The notes beneath the pieces were generated by a model, which was not told where the DNA came from, ran no database searches, and worked only from the letters and a program-made list of their open reading frames with translations. A DNA stretch of 64,000 bases, taken from contig CP053148.1 in the NCBI GenBank assembly GCA_014607495.2, positions 17,546,001 through 17,610,000 of the forward strand, in the 5' to 3' direction. Position 1 is the first letter of the stretch; the number at the start of each line of letters is the position of its first letter. The position numbers and the translations under genes are program-made. This document shows, in pieces, positions 42,632-55,900 of the stretch. Origin of the DNA: Carposina sasakii. Taxonomy: Eukaryota; Arthropoda; Insecta; Lepidoptera; Carposinidae.

Positions 42632-43109
42632 TTAGGGCCGATTTTTCGAATGGTAGATATAGCCTATCTGCAAGCCTAACATAATCTGTGAAACACGATA
42701 TGATAAACAGATTTATCGGCATTTAGCCTGTCAAAATACGATAAATATAGCCGCCATGTTGAATTTTGTATAGAGACGAAACGATATCGTACGATACGAT
42801 ATCCAAGATGCTTGGTCAACTAGGGGGGCTGGAGGATAAAGTTGATGCTGTCTTTATCTCGATCAAACATTAAAGAAAGATAGCATCAACATCAACTTTT
42901 TCCTTCAAGGATACAGATAAAGGAACGTGGATAAAGTTGATGCGGTCTTTCTCTAAAACTTGACCAAGACAGAGACAGCATCAACTTTATCCTTCAAGAA
43001 TAGAGGAGAAAGAAAGATAATGTTCATTCTGTGTTTCTTTAAAACTTGACCAAGACAGAGACAGCATCAACTTTATCCTTCAGGCTACCATTGAAAAAAT
43101 CGTCCCTTA
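42632..43109. mobile_element. MITE family D, expanded copy containing a nested MITE
   Basis: The outer ends TTAGGGCCGATTTTTCGAAT and (reverse complement) AAGGGACGATTTTTTCAATG match the simple family D copy. Between the normal left end and the hairpin core lies a family E element (42673-42830). The core is amplified: ggataaagttgatgctgtct against its inverted partner twice, plus a third half unit up to about 43084. Confidence 0.75.
42673..42830. mobile_element. MITE family E nested in family D
   Basis: Inverted relative to 2730-2884, sharing tttagcctgtcaaaa, gccgccatgttgaatttt and cgatatcgtacgatac. Ends AGCCTAAC...TAGGGGGGCT. Confidence 0.65.
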
Positions 43110-43540
43110 AAAGAGATACCTAATTACATAAGTATAATGATAATTTATCTCTGGTTCCGGTCATAAAATGGTTCTAACTAATAACCTAGCTAGATACTAT
43201 GAATATCAATATAAACTATTAGAGCTTTTGAGTAGTGCATCCGATTTCTATCTGTATTGTATCCGTAATTCTCGACATCCTCGCAGGTTATGTAGCAAGT
43301 GGTAAGTCCTACGGGAATGGAAAATATTAAGAATTCCAAAAGTTTACGTGGACCAAGTCGTGGGCATGGATAAGAACCGGTAGCACTACGCAGCTGGTTT
43401 TAACCAGTATAATATAAGTATAATAAATGCGTATATAATATAGAATGGCATACATTTCTAGGTATCGGAATAATAATCACTGTTATATTGGGATTATACT
43501 ATGTATTAGAATATAAATAATTCACATTGGTTAATACATT

Positions 43541-43850
43541 ATGAGAAGGATATACATACACTGCAGACGTACAAAGATCACAGACATAGCTCAACGGTCC
43601 AGCAAGCTGAAGTGGCAATGGGCAGGGCACATAGCTCGAAGAACTGATGGCCGATGCAGTCGGAAAGTTCTAGAGTGGATACCACGTATCGGCAAGCGCA
43701 GCGTGGGAAGGCCACCCGCGAGGTGGACGGATGACATGGCCAAGGTTGCGGGCGTCGGTTGGATGCAGGCTGCTTCCGACCGGTCGGAGTGGAGGTTGTT
43801 GGGGGAGGCCTATGTCCAACAGTGGACTTCTCAGGGCTGTAAATGATGAC
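43541..43850 (+). pseudogene. RTE-type LINE C-terminal fragment
   Basis: An open frame of 101 codons: RRTKITDIAQRSSKLKWQWA, GHIARRTDGR, SVGRPPARWTDDMAKVAG, then EAYVQQWTSQGCK and a stop, followed by aaatgatga. This is the extreme C-terminus of an RTE-clade endonuclease/reverse transcriptase; the RT core is absent. Same family as 53962-54377 and 59848-60098. Confidence 0.85.
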
Positions 43851-43859
43851 CTACACTTA

Positions 43860-46794
43860 ATATTAAATTAAGAGCTGGCCTATTTTCTACATTTGGTATT
43901 ACAAATGTACACTGTATCCACATTTATATTCCAATTTGCAGCAAATGCGTAAATCTAGATTAAATTTTAACCACGAATTAGCATACCGGCTGTCTTGCTT
44001 TCGACTGTGAATCTAACATTTACGTTGCAAGAGGGGCAAAATCTTAGAGCCCATTTGTAATAAATGCATAAATCTAGATACATGACAGCTCTTTCTATGT
44101 ATACAAATAAAAAAAGCCAGACAGCATGTGTAAAATATTCAATTCAAGTTAAAAGCTCTAGCATTTACTACAAGTGGGCCAAGCCGTTACATTACACTAT
44201 CTAAAGATTAAAAACATTAATTATGTATTGTGATAACATTGCATTGCATTGTGCGTAATACACTAATGTGATGCATTATGTCGAATCTTAAAACTACATA
44301 TTCGAAATAATTTCCATTAAATAAACACATATCACAAAACGAATAACTACACGCTAAAAGAATAATAACATTTTAACGTTTGCACTAATCAGTTGTGATG
44401 TATAAGTAAAATAACATTAATTGCATTCAAAGATCACATTCTAGTATTAAATTACCCTACACTTATTTAGTAAAGTGATATCACCAAAGGGTTGTCTCCC
44501 TTATTTCGATTGAAATAACGATATCACTATTGCCGCCGATTTGTACCGGACATAGTTTTCTAAACGACATACAAACTCAATATTTTAATTAAAACGTTCA
44601 TTAGAAATGCCTACATACTTGCACACAATCATTTAGGAAATAATTGTACAGTTTACATTATCATTGTAAATCTTACAATCTCATTAAAGAAGTCCCAGAC
44701 TCCTCCACCTTTAATCATAAAAATACAAACAAACAGATGGTAAATGTCATTATTTTAACATTGGCACTGTGTTATACATCACTAACTAAAGTTTCTACCA
44801 AATCGTTGTTTAAAAGAATCATACCCCGAGGGCCCCGATGTCCATATATACGAAAGATTCGAACTTTTCAAAGGTGTCTAGATGTTTTGATGATTTGAGA
44901 CCATGCGATAAAAACTGTGCAGAATACGATGCGTTACTTAAAGCAGCAGTGTCGAAACCAAAACCAGTTATTGGCACTGTATGAAATAGGATCCAGAGAT
45001 TATCCGTCTCAACAAACCCATGTCCCTATACACACATGCCTTGACAGTTATTCTTCCACGTGACGTGGACTTCCAGCAATATTACCTATCTAGGTATATT
45101 ATTATGGTATATTAGAAATTATAGACATAATATATCATACCCATAAAATGCACTTAAAATATACTAACTTATAAAGTTTAGTTGTATGGTATCGCTAGAT
45201 GACCAATAGGTCCACTTTTAAATTCACCTTCTTTTTCGCTACAATTCCCAACATATTTAACTAGACTATTCCTGTATCTCCCAAAAAGTACCTATACAAT
45301 ACTTTTTGCGAACTAATTTCTATAAAAGGACCAGCCTTAATATACGACTACAACTTTTCTTAACAACAAATCTCTTAATATAACATTTAGTCTGAATTTA
45401 TAAAACGAAATCCACTTGCATCAACTGACTGGAACTCGGATAATTTGTAATCTCAGATCAGCACTTACATTTTGTTTATCAAAGGCATAGCAAATAATTC
45501 GAGATACAGAGACAGTGCAAATGTGTCTTAACCTATTCCAACTTAAAAACAGCCTTCGTATGGTCGAATAGTTAGCCTAAACATAAAATAGACATAAATA
45601 ATAAATCCTAAATCTAAGAATTGTTTTCTATTAATCGTAAAAAAAAACTTTGTATTTTCAGTAAAATTATGCCTACTGTATGCTCCTTATGAGGACATTC
45701 CGTTTGTTAAAATACGTATTTACAACAAAGTAAAGCAAATTAGTAATAAGAACATACTAAATTATAAATAACATCATAACTTTCAACATCGACCTTTAAA
45801 ATATTACATGGTCCAGAAGTGCGAATAGATAGTCGATACAAAATAGCAGTTCAAACGATTCGCATTCCGAAATCATTAACCTATTCCCAACTAAAACTGT
45901 GTACTTAAAACATTGAGGAAATTGCAATTTCACAACAAAAAAACACTATGTACAATTTGTACATTATATAAATAGTCCCTTGTCTATATAAAAACGCAAT
46001 CTTCACCACAAGCCACAAATATAGTCACTAGATTACTGTCACTTACCGTAGGCTGCTTTGTAACTTGCGACTGGTTGGTAACCTGTCGCTAAACCTCAAA
46101 AGACGAGTACGAGACCGATTCAAAATTCAAGGAACCTATCGATTTAGAGCACTGACATTTTATATTCATTAGTAGGATAATACCAAATGTCATATTTGAC
46201 AACGACTGTTTCGAAATTGCTATCAGTGGCAAGTTACAAAACAAGAAGGCCGGTGTTATACTACAAACTAAAGTGCGTACTCGGTTCACAAAGAATTTAG
46301 CACAATAACCTTATACGTAGTCATCGTTGGCATAACTTAAAAGATTTAATGAGGTTTTGTCTTAGTCACTGTTACATCAAGCTCAGACACGATAAAAGTA
46401 ATCATATGGACTAAACTGACAGCTGTTAAACGCAAAACATAACGAGACAGAAACATGGCGTGCCATTCCCGCGCTCATTCTGTCTCGCTTGTACAGAATG
46501 AAATAGTGACAGGTTATTGAACGAAATCCTTCGTGTACCACATCCGTACTCTAACCACACAACCTTACAACGCCGTATAGTCTATCCACGCGTTAAAACA
46601 CTAAAACGAACCACTTAACCTACACAAGTCACTACAAAGCGATCGCGCACTTGTATCGGGCGGCGCCTGCAATACGAAACCGTTCACGCGTCGAACATGC
46701 GCCGGTTTACGTATTGCAGCACCATTGTCTTCAGCTACATTTCTCATTCACTAGAACTAGTGCTTGACGGAGTGTAGCTGTAGTAGTCGCTGTG
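43860..46794 (-). other. repeat-poor stretch downstream of MED23, probable long 3' UTR in part
   Basis: About 2.9 kb with no recognised mobile element, in contrast to the rest of the window. No AATAAA on the minus strand was found by eye; the nearest candidate poly(A) signal is ATTAAA at about 46350-46345, some 450 nt after the MED23 stop. How much is 3' UTR is unknown. Short frames here have no recognisable domain. Confidence 0.4.
46667..46719. repeat. 16-bp stem-loop just after the MED23 stop codon
   Basis: ctgcaatacgaaaccg (46667-46682) pairs with cggtttacgtattgcag (46703-46719), with one bulged base and a 20-nt loop. It lies 76-128 nt downstream of the MED23 stop, so it is probably transcribed in the 3' UTR. 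Confidence 0.7.
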
Positions 46795-46933
46795 CTAGGC
46801 GGTGTTGATTTGCTCCACGTTCAAGTGCGTGATGAAACGCAGACGCATCTGCAGCGCTGGTCGTAGCTTGCGGATCACGGTCTCGACTTCGTTCTTTAGT
46901 AGGTCTCCGACGAACATGTATTTTATGTGGTAT
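46795..46933 (-). CDS. MED23: MED23 last exon (14 of those visible)
   Basis: Entry phase 2 (CT+A gives Leu). Encodes YHIKYMFVGDLLKNEVETVI, RKLRPALQMRLRFITHL and NVEQINTA, then TAG at 46797-46795. Acceptor caccacag|ATACCAC. Human MED23 continues about 25 residues further as a Pro/Ser tail; the insect protein stops earlier. Confidence 0.93.
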
Positions 46934-49900
46934 CTGTGGTGTGTTGAGGAACTTATTGAGGTTGAATGTTGTACCTATAACTGTCTAGTTTTCATGTACG
47001 CGCGGTTATGAAAGGTTATGAGAATGTAATCATGTTTTGATGTATGTTACACTTTCACGTAAAAACGATCACACACATTGATGTAACATGGCAAATACAT
47101 GTAGAATAGTTCACTAGCCGTTGCCCGTGACTTCGTCCGTGTGGATTACAAAATGTAAGCCTGTGTTTCAACGTACTTCCAACTATGTATGCAAAGTGTT
47201 AAGAACACTGGTCGAGTAATTAAAGTGTAAAGCGGAAACAAATAAACTAAACAAACTTACTTACAGATTTATAACCATGTAGTTGAGTTACATTTGTATA
47301 ACACTTACTAAACTATATAGTTTGAATGAAATCGCGTCCCCGCTAGCATTACAAATGTGTAAGTTTATAAAAATAAATGTTTGTTACACCTCCACGCAAA
47401 AAACAAACGGATTTTGTTAAAACCGAGCAGTTATTCAGGGTGTTTTTTCGTTACCACCCTTAACGAAGGGTACGTACTCTATACATCAAATAAAGTAAGT
47501 TTATGTCAAAATAAATGCTGGGACACGATGAAATTTTTTTGTTTTTTTTTTTATTTCTTGATCGGGCGTAATTTATAGTGTCCAGTGTTTATGCTAGTTT
47601 TATCATAGACAGATATTAATTACTTCTTGTAAAAAAATCTTGCTAAGCGCGTCTATATATGCATTTAAGCAGAAAAACGCAGTCTATTTACTCATATCAC
47701 CTAATATCTTGGGAACTAGACACTTCCCAGGTATGCTTCCATGGAGAAAAATTATCTTGATGATAAGGAGATTGCGCAGTTTTCGGAAACGTTGACGACC
47801 AAAAATCACCATGTATAGCTTATACATAACATATAATTTACAGAGACACGGACGATTTTTCGGTCATCAGCTGCTATTGACAATATAAACTTAAAAATAA
47901 TTAATCATTATAAAAAGGATACAGCAAGTCGCATATAGGATCTATATACAACAAGTGCGTTTGCGCCTTGTCTATATTGGCCAGCAATTCATACAATGTT
48001 ATCGTGATGTCCATCACGATTCGCGAGAGATCTGACTTGAACCTCTGTAGCAATGGTCCCACTAGGTGACAAAGATATAAAAGTTGCGTCTCTGTCTTTA
48101 TCTCGGGCGAAAGCTTGTCTTTCACGAACCTGAAATGAGTAGATATGTTATTAGAAATTGTATGAGATTTTTGGAGGTTTGTGTTTCCTATACATCTATA
48201 GTAATCTATAGGTATAACTGGGCAATGAGCTACCCACTCTTACACTCGTTTCTATAAAAACGTTAAATTAAAGTAACCAAAATTAATTAAATTGTATTAG
48301 GCATTACAATTCGGAAGTTCAAACATTCACTATGGGTGCGCCCACCACCGGGCCCTACACCCTCCACTGACCCTCGGATCTGATAATTCTGTGTAGGTAA
48401 TGTGTTGAGTTTTAGAGTTTCATAATAATTAGTGGTTTACTAATTTCTATAATCCTGAGGATGCCACGGTTGTTGGCGAAACATATGTAGATTATTAATC
48501 TAGTTTTTGATTTCGGATTAGTGCAATGTATTGTCTTGCATGCTAGGTGCTCGGGTCTGGTTTCTTGTGGCGATTGTAGTTAGTGCAAGTGCCTGTTTTC
48601 GCAGTTATGAGTTATCAGATCCGAGGGTAAGTGGAGGGTGTAGGGCCCGGTGGTAGGCGTACCCATAGTGAATAACCAAAATTATTAAGTTAGTTCGAGA
48701 TTTAGCACAGATTTGTTCAATTTACTTAAATCTATTTATACACATTTACAACAAGATAAATATCATTAACTGTTAGCTATTGCCCGCGACTTCGTTTGCG
48801 TGGGCTACAGAATATAGCCTATGTCCTTCTCCGTACTCCTAATTAAAATTTATGATATACAAAGCTCTAGGCAGGAAGTAGTTACTAAAAGTTAGTCGTG
48901 TAAACCCTTGTTATCACATGGCGAAGTGTAAATGCAGGTGTTCAGTAAACAAAGTAAAAAGCACAAAGCATAATAAAATTGGTTGACTAAATAATAAAGA
49001 GGTAACAAACAACCGGCGGTGGTGCCGGCAGAGTAGAATTCGTACCACCCCATGTCTGCCTGTGGGTATCGTACGAGGCGATTAAGGGTTTCCGGGAGGT
49101 GGGCAGCAGCGCCTCCCGTGTTGACAACATAGTCCAAAATAAAAACTGCGGTCACCAACCCGCCTGCCCAGCGTGGTGACTATGGGCAAATATCCCCCAT
49201 GGCAGTCTTTTGGCGTGCCCTGGGGGAGGCCTACGTCCAGCAGTGGACTGCAATAGGCTGATGATGATGAACAAACAACCAAAACTACTTTCTCATTTAT
49301 AATATCAGTGGGGATATCTTTCATATATTTGCATGTATAATATTAGTTCGAATACTTACTGTGGAACCTGCAGAATCTGCCCAGCGCACGCATGATACCA
49401 AATCGCATGCGCCAGCGCAAGCGTCAAACTATACTTATTCTCCAACATCGCATTCTTAGTCGTTGTCAAGTTAAACAACTCAAACGGCGAATGCGGGTAG
49501 GTCCACTCAACCATCTCCGAACACGTGATCAATTCAAATATCTTGTCATGTATGACCGTCCAATAAGGATCGGGCAACGCCGCCATGATTAGACCAATCG
49601 CGTTGATCCACAGCTGTATTTTCGTCGGCGGTATGACTACGAAGCCTTTTGTGACGACTTCTAATAGGCAGTTGCCGACATCTTTCGGCGGGAGGGGTAA
49701 TGACATTAGTTCCACGCTTGTGACATAGAGGGCGTGCGCTGACGGGTTCGGATACTCGTTGAAACGCCAGTCTGTGTTCGGGAAGTGTGAGGTGCCGGTC
49801 ATAGCTGGGATTTGGTTAAGGAAACTGGTAGGGTTACGTTACGACTAAAATATATAGTAGGTAGGTAACTTACATACATATATATAATCTAGGCTGTGGT

Positions 49901-52900
49901 CCCAAAATGTGGTGGACACAACTGCAGGATCTCGAAGGATTTTATAGCCACTATTGCAAAGCAAGGCCAGATTTTTAACATTTACTGCTTTATTTCAGAA
50001 ACGTTTACATTTTGCCACAGAACACTTAGTTACAGTACAGTCGGGATGAACTCTTCGCATGCACATTGCAAGCGTGTGGCTTGACTAAGCATGGACAAAG
50101 TCCTGCATTCTTCATACTATAAATCTAGAAAGAAACGTACATCATTCTCCTGCCTTTACCCCACTATTTATGGGCTCGACGCAATATGGTTCCTTTCGAA
50201 GCTCATATTCCCGTGACTGTTAAGTGTCAAGGTTTTTTTGTCGTTATAGCGGCAACAGAAATACATAATGTTTGGAACTTTCAACTGTCTAACCGTCGCG
50301 GTTTTTTAAATATAGTCTGGTGACAGACAGACGGAACACGGAGCACTAAAAATGCGGTGCAAAATACACACAATATGATCAAATAACTATTTAAAAAGGA
50401 TACTCTCAACCATCCTGTTAACCAAGCTGAGATAATAAGACAACTCAGGCACCCACACCGTGGCGTCCGCGTCAGTTTTCGCCAGGTAACCCTGGAAAGT
50501 TTCCGTGGTGGCCCATCCGGGCGGTCGGATCTCTTTCAGCGAATTTAGTACAGCCGTGACCAGTTTACGTTTCAACATCGGTTTGTCTTGTAACTTGTTT
50601 TCGTAGTAATGAAGGGTGTTGTAGAGGAACGTTACTGGCCGGTCTGGAATTTGCAAGGGTTTATTTGATGAACAAATGTGTAGCAGAAAATACAGGGTGT
50701 AACAGAAAGGGTATGTTAAGCGAAAAGCTATGTAAATAGCCCACTATAGAGAACCTATTTCCAAAATTTGAGACTCAAAATCGCATGTTTATTTTTCAAG
50801 ATTGTATGAACATTCCTGAGTTGTTTAGGAATTCTCTATACTATCTGGAAAAATAAACATGTGATTTCAAGTTTGAATCTTTGTGGATAGGTTCCTTTTA
50901 ATGGGCTATTTACGTAGCTTTTCGGTTAACATACCCTTTTTGTTACACCCTGTATAGAACTTATGCTCCGTCTGACAATCTCCTATCAGAACACATGAGC
51001 TTATAGATGATCTATTCATATTACTCCTACTTTTAGGGCGTATTTTTCAATAGACAGACAACGTTGCCAAAAACTTAATGTAAAAGAGATTAAGGTTAAA
51101 TTCGTCATCCGAGTTAATTGACCCGATAGCTCAGTTGGTTATAGCAAAAGCACGGTTTGCGAAAGGTCGTGAGTTCAAATCTCACTCTAGTGAATTTTTT
51201 ATATTTATAATAGACAGATAGTTCTAATTAATGAATAGATTTGATGCTTTTTCTAAAACTTGATTTAGATAGATAGCATCAATTTTATCCTTCAAATAGA
51301 TCTATCCAACGCCATGGAAAAAATCTGACCTAAAAAATTATAAATATTTGAAATTTTATAAAACTAGCGGCCTCCGGCGATGCGTACGCATGAACACTAT
51401 AGCTTTTGTGCTATTCTTGTGTATAAGTTTGTATTTAACTTGTGTATATAACCTGGCAAGTTTCATCAAAATCCACACATACAGCCATCCCCAAAAATTT
51501 TCGTATTTATAATATTACTAGGATTATGCAACATAAGAAAGCAAATAAAACTCACCATGAAACTTATACAAGTGCCCCAAATGCTCGAGCAGTTGCTCCA
51601 AATTCTTGCTGACTTGCGGGATTTCAAGATGGCGGTGCACCACTATATCCATTACTGGCAGGAAGCGTAAGCATACGTTACTCAAGTATACCGGTATGGG
51701 GCCGCCGTAGTTGTTGCTGCCCTCTTCTGGCGCAAATTTCTCAGGGTACTTTCGGTGGAAGGCCATGTGTTTGTCGTACCTTGAAGGTAACATAGTAATT
51801 TAGTAATAGTTATAACAACGTTCTTCTATGCTGCACTGGGAGTGAAAAAAAAACGTTTAATACTACAGCTGCTTCTCTTCCCGGGCATACTGTACAAGTC
51901 AGTAGAGGGACAAGAGGGATGTAGGCCTCCCCCAGGGCACGCCACAAGACTGCCATGGGGGGTATTTGCCCATAGTCACCACGCTGGGCACACGAGTTGG
52001 TGACCGCAGTTTGTATTTTGGACTATGTTGTCAATACGGGAGGCGCTGCTGCCCACCTCCCGGAAACCCTTAATCGCCTCGTACGATACCCACGGGCAGA
52101 CATGTGGTGGTACGAATTCTACTCTGCCGGAACCACGCGGCCATTCTTCATAACATCACATTTTTATTCTAGGAAAGCACCCCTGGGAAACCACGGGTTT
52201 CCAAGATATTGAGGTCCAAAGTTACATTAATATTATTTTTTTTTTACATAAATCCATCTAAAATCGGTTAACAAACATTTTTTTTTTCGAAGATACCATG
52301 GCAAAATGTTATGTTAGTTTTGTAGGTACATTTGTACTTTGCGCATCAAACGAAAACATTTGCTTGCAATAAAATGACAGTATTTTTTTATAATTTTTTT
52401 GTCGTTTCCCAGGGTTGGTTCTATAGAAGAAAATTATCGTAACCTTACAAAGAATACGAGGTATTAAAAAAACATCGTTGTCTTTTAACACCCTGTATAT
52501 ACACACGTAAGATCTTGAACATTAAATGGTCTGATCGCGTGCGAAATACCAAGGTGCTGCGGCCGGTGTGGATGGCATTGAGGCTTAACTAATGCAGCTT
52601 CGGTGGTGGGGTCACGTATCTAGGATGGCAGAGCTGAGGATCGCCAAGCGCATCTTTTATTCGGAACTTGAGCAGGGCAAGCGTAAGCATGGCGGACAAC
52701 TTCTCAAGTTTAAAGATGTGCTGAAGCGGCACATGAAGAAGTGCGGCGTAGAGCCTTCTCTGTGTAAGCAACAAGCCTCCAAGAGGCTGGAGTGGAGGGC
52801 TTTGGCAGATAACAAAGTCCATGACTATGATGTCCTTCACTGCGCTGAGATTGATGCTAAACGCGAGCAAATTAAAGAGCGACTTCCTGCGCAGATACAA

Positions 52901-55900
52901 TATTATTATAGCAATGGGGTGCTCTCATGCCCGCAATGTGCGAGGGTCTTCACAAGAAAGATTGGCTACATAAGCCACATGCGAGCACACGAACGACGTC
53001 TACAGACGACAAATTGAAACGGTCGCCATGACCGAAATCGGTCGGACATCGTCATCATCATGAGTGACAGTGACGAGTTGCTAGCAAGCAGAAAAAAATT
53101 GTGCTATACTTTGATCCAGGTGGCCAGTGCCGTAAATAGCCTTTTCTTCGCCCTGTGCGAGCTTCTATAACTGCGCCCTATTTAGTCCTGTCTGGTCTGG
53201 CCAAGAGGCCATTCTTGCGCCCCCTAGAATCTACATCCTGTGCCACCGCTGGCACTGCCCTGTTTACGGCACTGTGTATGGCACACTTAACACTACGCGC
53301 AGTCACACATTACAAAGGCATAAACACTGTAAAAAAGTCTTCGCAGTGACGTAACTCTTTGCATACAACGTACCAGTTATTCTGTTTCCAGTGTTCCGGT
53401 GAGTTTTCCTTAACGAAGTCTTGCGCGCGGTTCCGTAGCTCGGACCCTTTTAGTAGCAGCAGTTGTATTATGTAAACACACACTTGACTCTCGTTACCGT
53501 CCAGATTGGGCCGGAGTACCTGCAAGGGAAACGAATCCTCTATGTTTTAAATTTGATGTAAGTACAGCCAATTATCATAACTGATCTTGAGAGATCATTT
53601 GCATAATTATTTATCTATTTATTTATAGACACACCGCCGACAGTATACGGATATAGTACTTGCATCAATTTAATCCTCAGTTGTTTTCATACGGCCGATT
53701 TGTGTAGTTGGTAGTGGCCCTGCCTGCGACGCCATAGGTCCTGGGTTCGAATCCCGGTAGGTGCAAACATTGATATGATGAATATCGATGTTTGTTTCCG
53801 AGTCATGGATATTTCTATACTTGTCTATTTATATATAGTATTTATATACCGTTGCTTTGTACCCACGACTCAAGACCTTATGGATCTTAATGTGGGACTA
53901 ACTTAATTTGTTGTAAAGTGTGTGAATATTTATTTTATTATTTAATTATTTCATCATCATTCATCATTTACAGCCCTGAGAAGTCCACTGTTGGACATAG
54001 GCCTCCCCCAACAACCTCCACTCCGACCGGTCGGAAGCAGCCTGCATCCAACCGACGCCCGCAACCTTGGCCAGGTCGTTCGTCCACCTCGCGGGTGACC
54101 TTCCCACGCTGCGTTTACCGATACGTGGTATCCACTCTAGAACTTTCCGACTCCATCGGCCATCAGTTCTTCGAGCTATGTGCCCTGCCCATTGCCACTT
54201 CAGCTTGCTGGACCGTTCAGCTATGTCGGTGATCTTTGTACGTCTGCGGATCTCCTCATTTCTGATTCGATCACGCAGAGAAGCTCTCTCCATCGCTCGC
54301 TGTGCGATCCTGAGCTTTTTTATGAGACACATAGTTAGAGACCACGTCTCGGCACCGTAGGTCATCACCGGCAGCACGCACTGGTTTAATTTTTTTTTTT
54401 AATACAAAATTCGAAATCTAAAAATCGGATTATTCTTGATCTCTGGTATTGAAATTGGGCAATAATGATTCCTAACTTGACGTAAATTCATCAAAACTTC
54501 CAGGTAAGGGTTGATACATGCGTGACGGAAGGAAGATGCAGGCAAACGCTCCGACGCATTATCGGTTGAGTGTGAAAGATTGAATGTTTGATCATTTGTC
54601 TGTTCTGATGTTGCGCAAATAAATAGTCGGACAATCGAAAACCAGTAAAGCAAAAAAAAATCCTTGTTAAAAAGAGATAATGACACAAACACTTACCAAG
54701 CACAGCACAAGCCTGTCAATGGTGACAATATTGTACTTCCAGATGATATCGTTGATGGCGTCCACACATTTGTTGATATGCGGCCCGCCCGCCGGGTTGG
54801 TCACTTCGAACATCAAGTAATCGCAGAATTTGCGCAAGTGAGCCGATAATGCGCGCGCTCCTATACGCTCTAGTATCCTGAAAAGGGTTGACACTGATTT
54901 ATATAAGGTCTACCAAAAAGTAGTGATTATCTTTTGATACGAAACTAGGTAGGTAAAAAGAAAAAAAAATCACTATGGGTGCGCCCACCACCGGGCCCTA
55001 CACCCTCCACTGACCCTCGGATCTGATAACTGATAACTGCGAAAACAGGCACTTGCACTAACTACAACCGCCACGAGAAACCAGACCCGAGCACCTAGCA
55101 TGCAAGACGATACATTGCACCATTCCGAAATCAAAAACTAGATAAATAATCTACATATGTTTCGTCAACAACCGTGGCATCCTCGGGATTATAGAAATTA
55201 GTAAACCACTGATTATTATGAACTTCTAAAACCCAACACATAATACACAAGATAGGTAAAAAGAAACAACTTTCATTATGGGACCAACTACGAAATAGTG
55301 AAAAAAAGTCAGCTGTTCCTTACATTTCAGTACAGTAATTATTCAACAACAGATTTTTTTTTTCACTATTTCGGAGTTGGTTGTATAGAATAGATTTTAT
55401 AAAGTAATAAAATATTATAATGACTGATCCATCAACGCCAAGGCAAAAACTAATGCTAGAAACGTGATATATGGACTGTGGCTTCCTTTTGTTACGCATA
55501 GGTCGACTAAGAAAGGATTTCCTATAATTCCTGCTAAATAGTATAACCACCTGATCATAGACAACATCCCAGTGCTGATTCGGAGTTCCCTAGAAAAAAA
55601 AGCAGCATCTCCTGCTACGCATGTCGTAAGAGCCGACTAAAGAACTCAGACGGGTTCTCTTGGGATATCAGCCAATATCTAGCCCAGTCTTTCCCAAAGT
55701 GGGCGATAACGCCCCCTCGTGGGCGTTGGGCGCCTAGAGAGGGGCAGTTAAGGCCCCGGAAAAAAATAGCGCAACTATTGTCATTTTTAAGGTGAAATAA
55801 AAATGGGGGGCGCTACTGATTTTCAAAGTGTGCTTTAGACGAAATAAGTTTGCAAACCTCTACAGCCCCATTATGCCAAATGTTAGTGTAGACCTCCTTC

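Larger units (their letters stand above)
48130..49359 (-). other. MED23: MED23 intron 12
   Basis: Non-coding, with a 343-bp inverted-end element (48328-48670), a Lep1-like end (about 48780) and a family F retroposon (49013-49270). Confidence 0.8.
50644..51555 (-). other. MED23: MED23 intron 10
   Basis: Non-coding. Contains MITE family B (50693-50952), MITE family D (51033-51332) interrupted by a SINE, and a Lep1-like fragment (about 51365-51530). Confidence 0.8.
51780..53373 (-). other. MED23: MED23 intron 9
   Basis: Non-coding. Filled by a family H piece (51826-51918), a family F retroposon (51920-52143), an unclassified AT-rich element (about 52160-52500) and a LINE fragment (52505-53020). 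Confidence 0.8.
53520..54696 (-). other. MED23: MED23 intron 8
   Basis: Non-coding, with SINE S1 copy 1 (53696-53935) and an RTE-type LINE fragment (53962-54377). The remaining about 300 bp (54380-54696) shows nothing recognisable. Confidence 0.8.

Noticed and set aside
44644..44898. 84-codon plus-strand frame with hydrophobic segment
   Set aside because: No homology recognised and no promoter or splice evidence; in AT-rich DNA a frame of this size is expected by chance.
53700..53770. Possible tRNA gene (gggttcgaatccc)
   Set aside because: The tRNA-like head is followed by a 170-bp body shared with 12134-12366, so it is a SINE.
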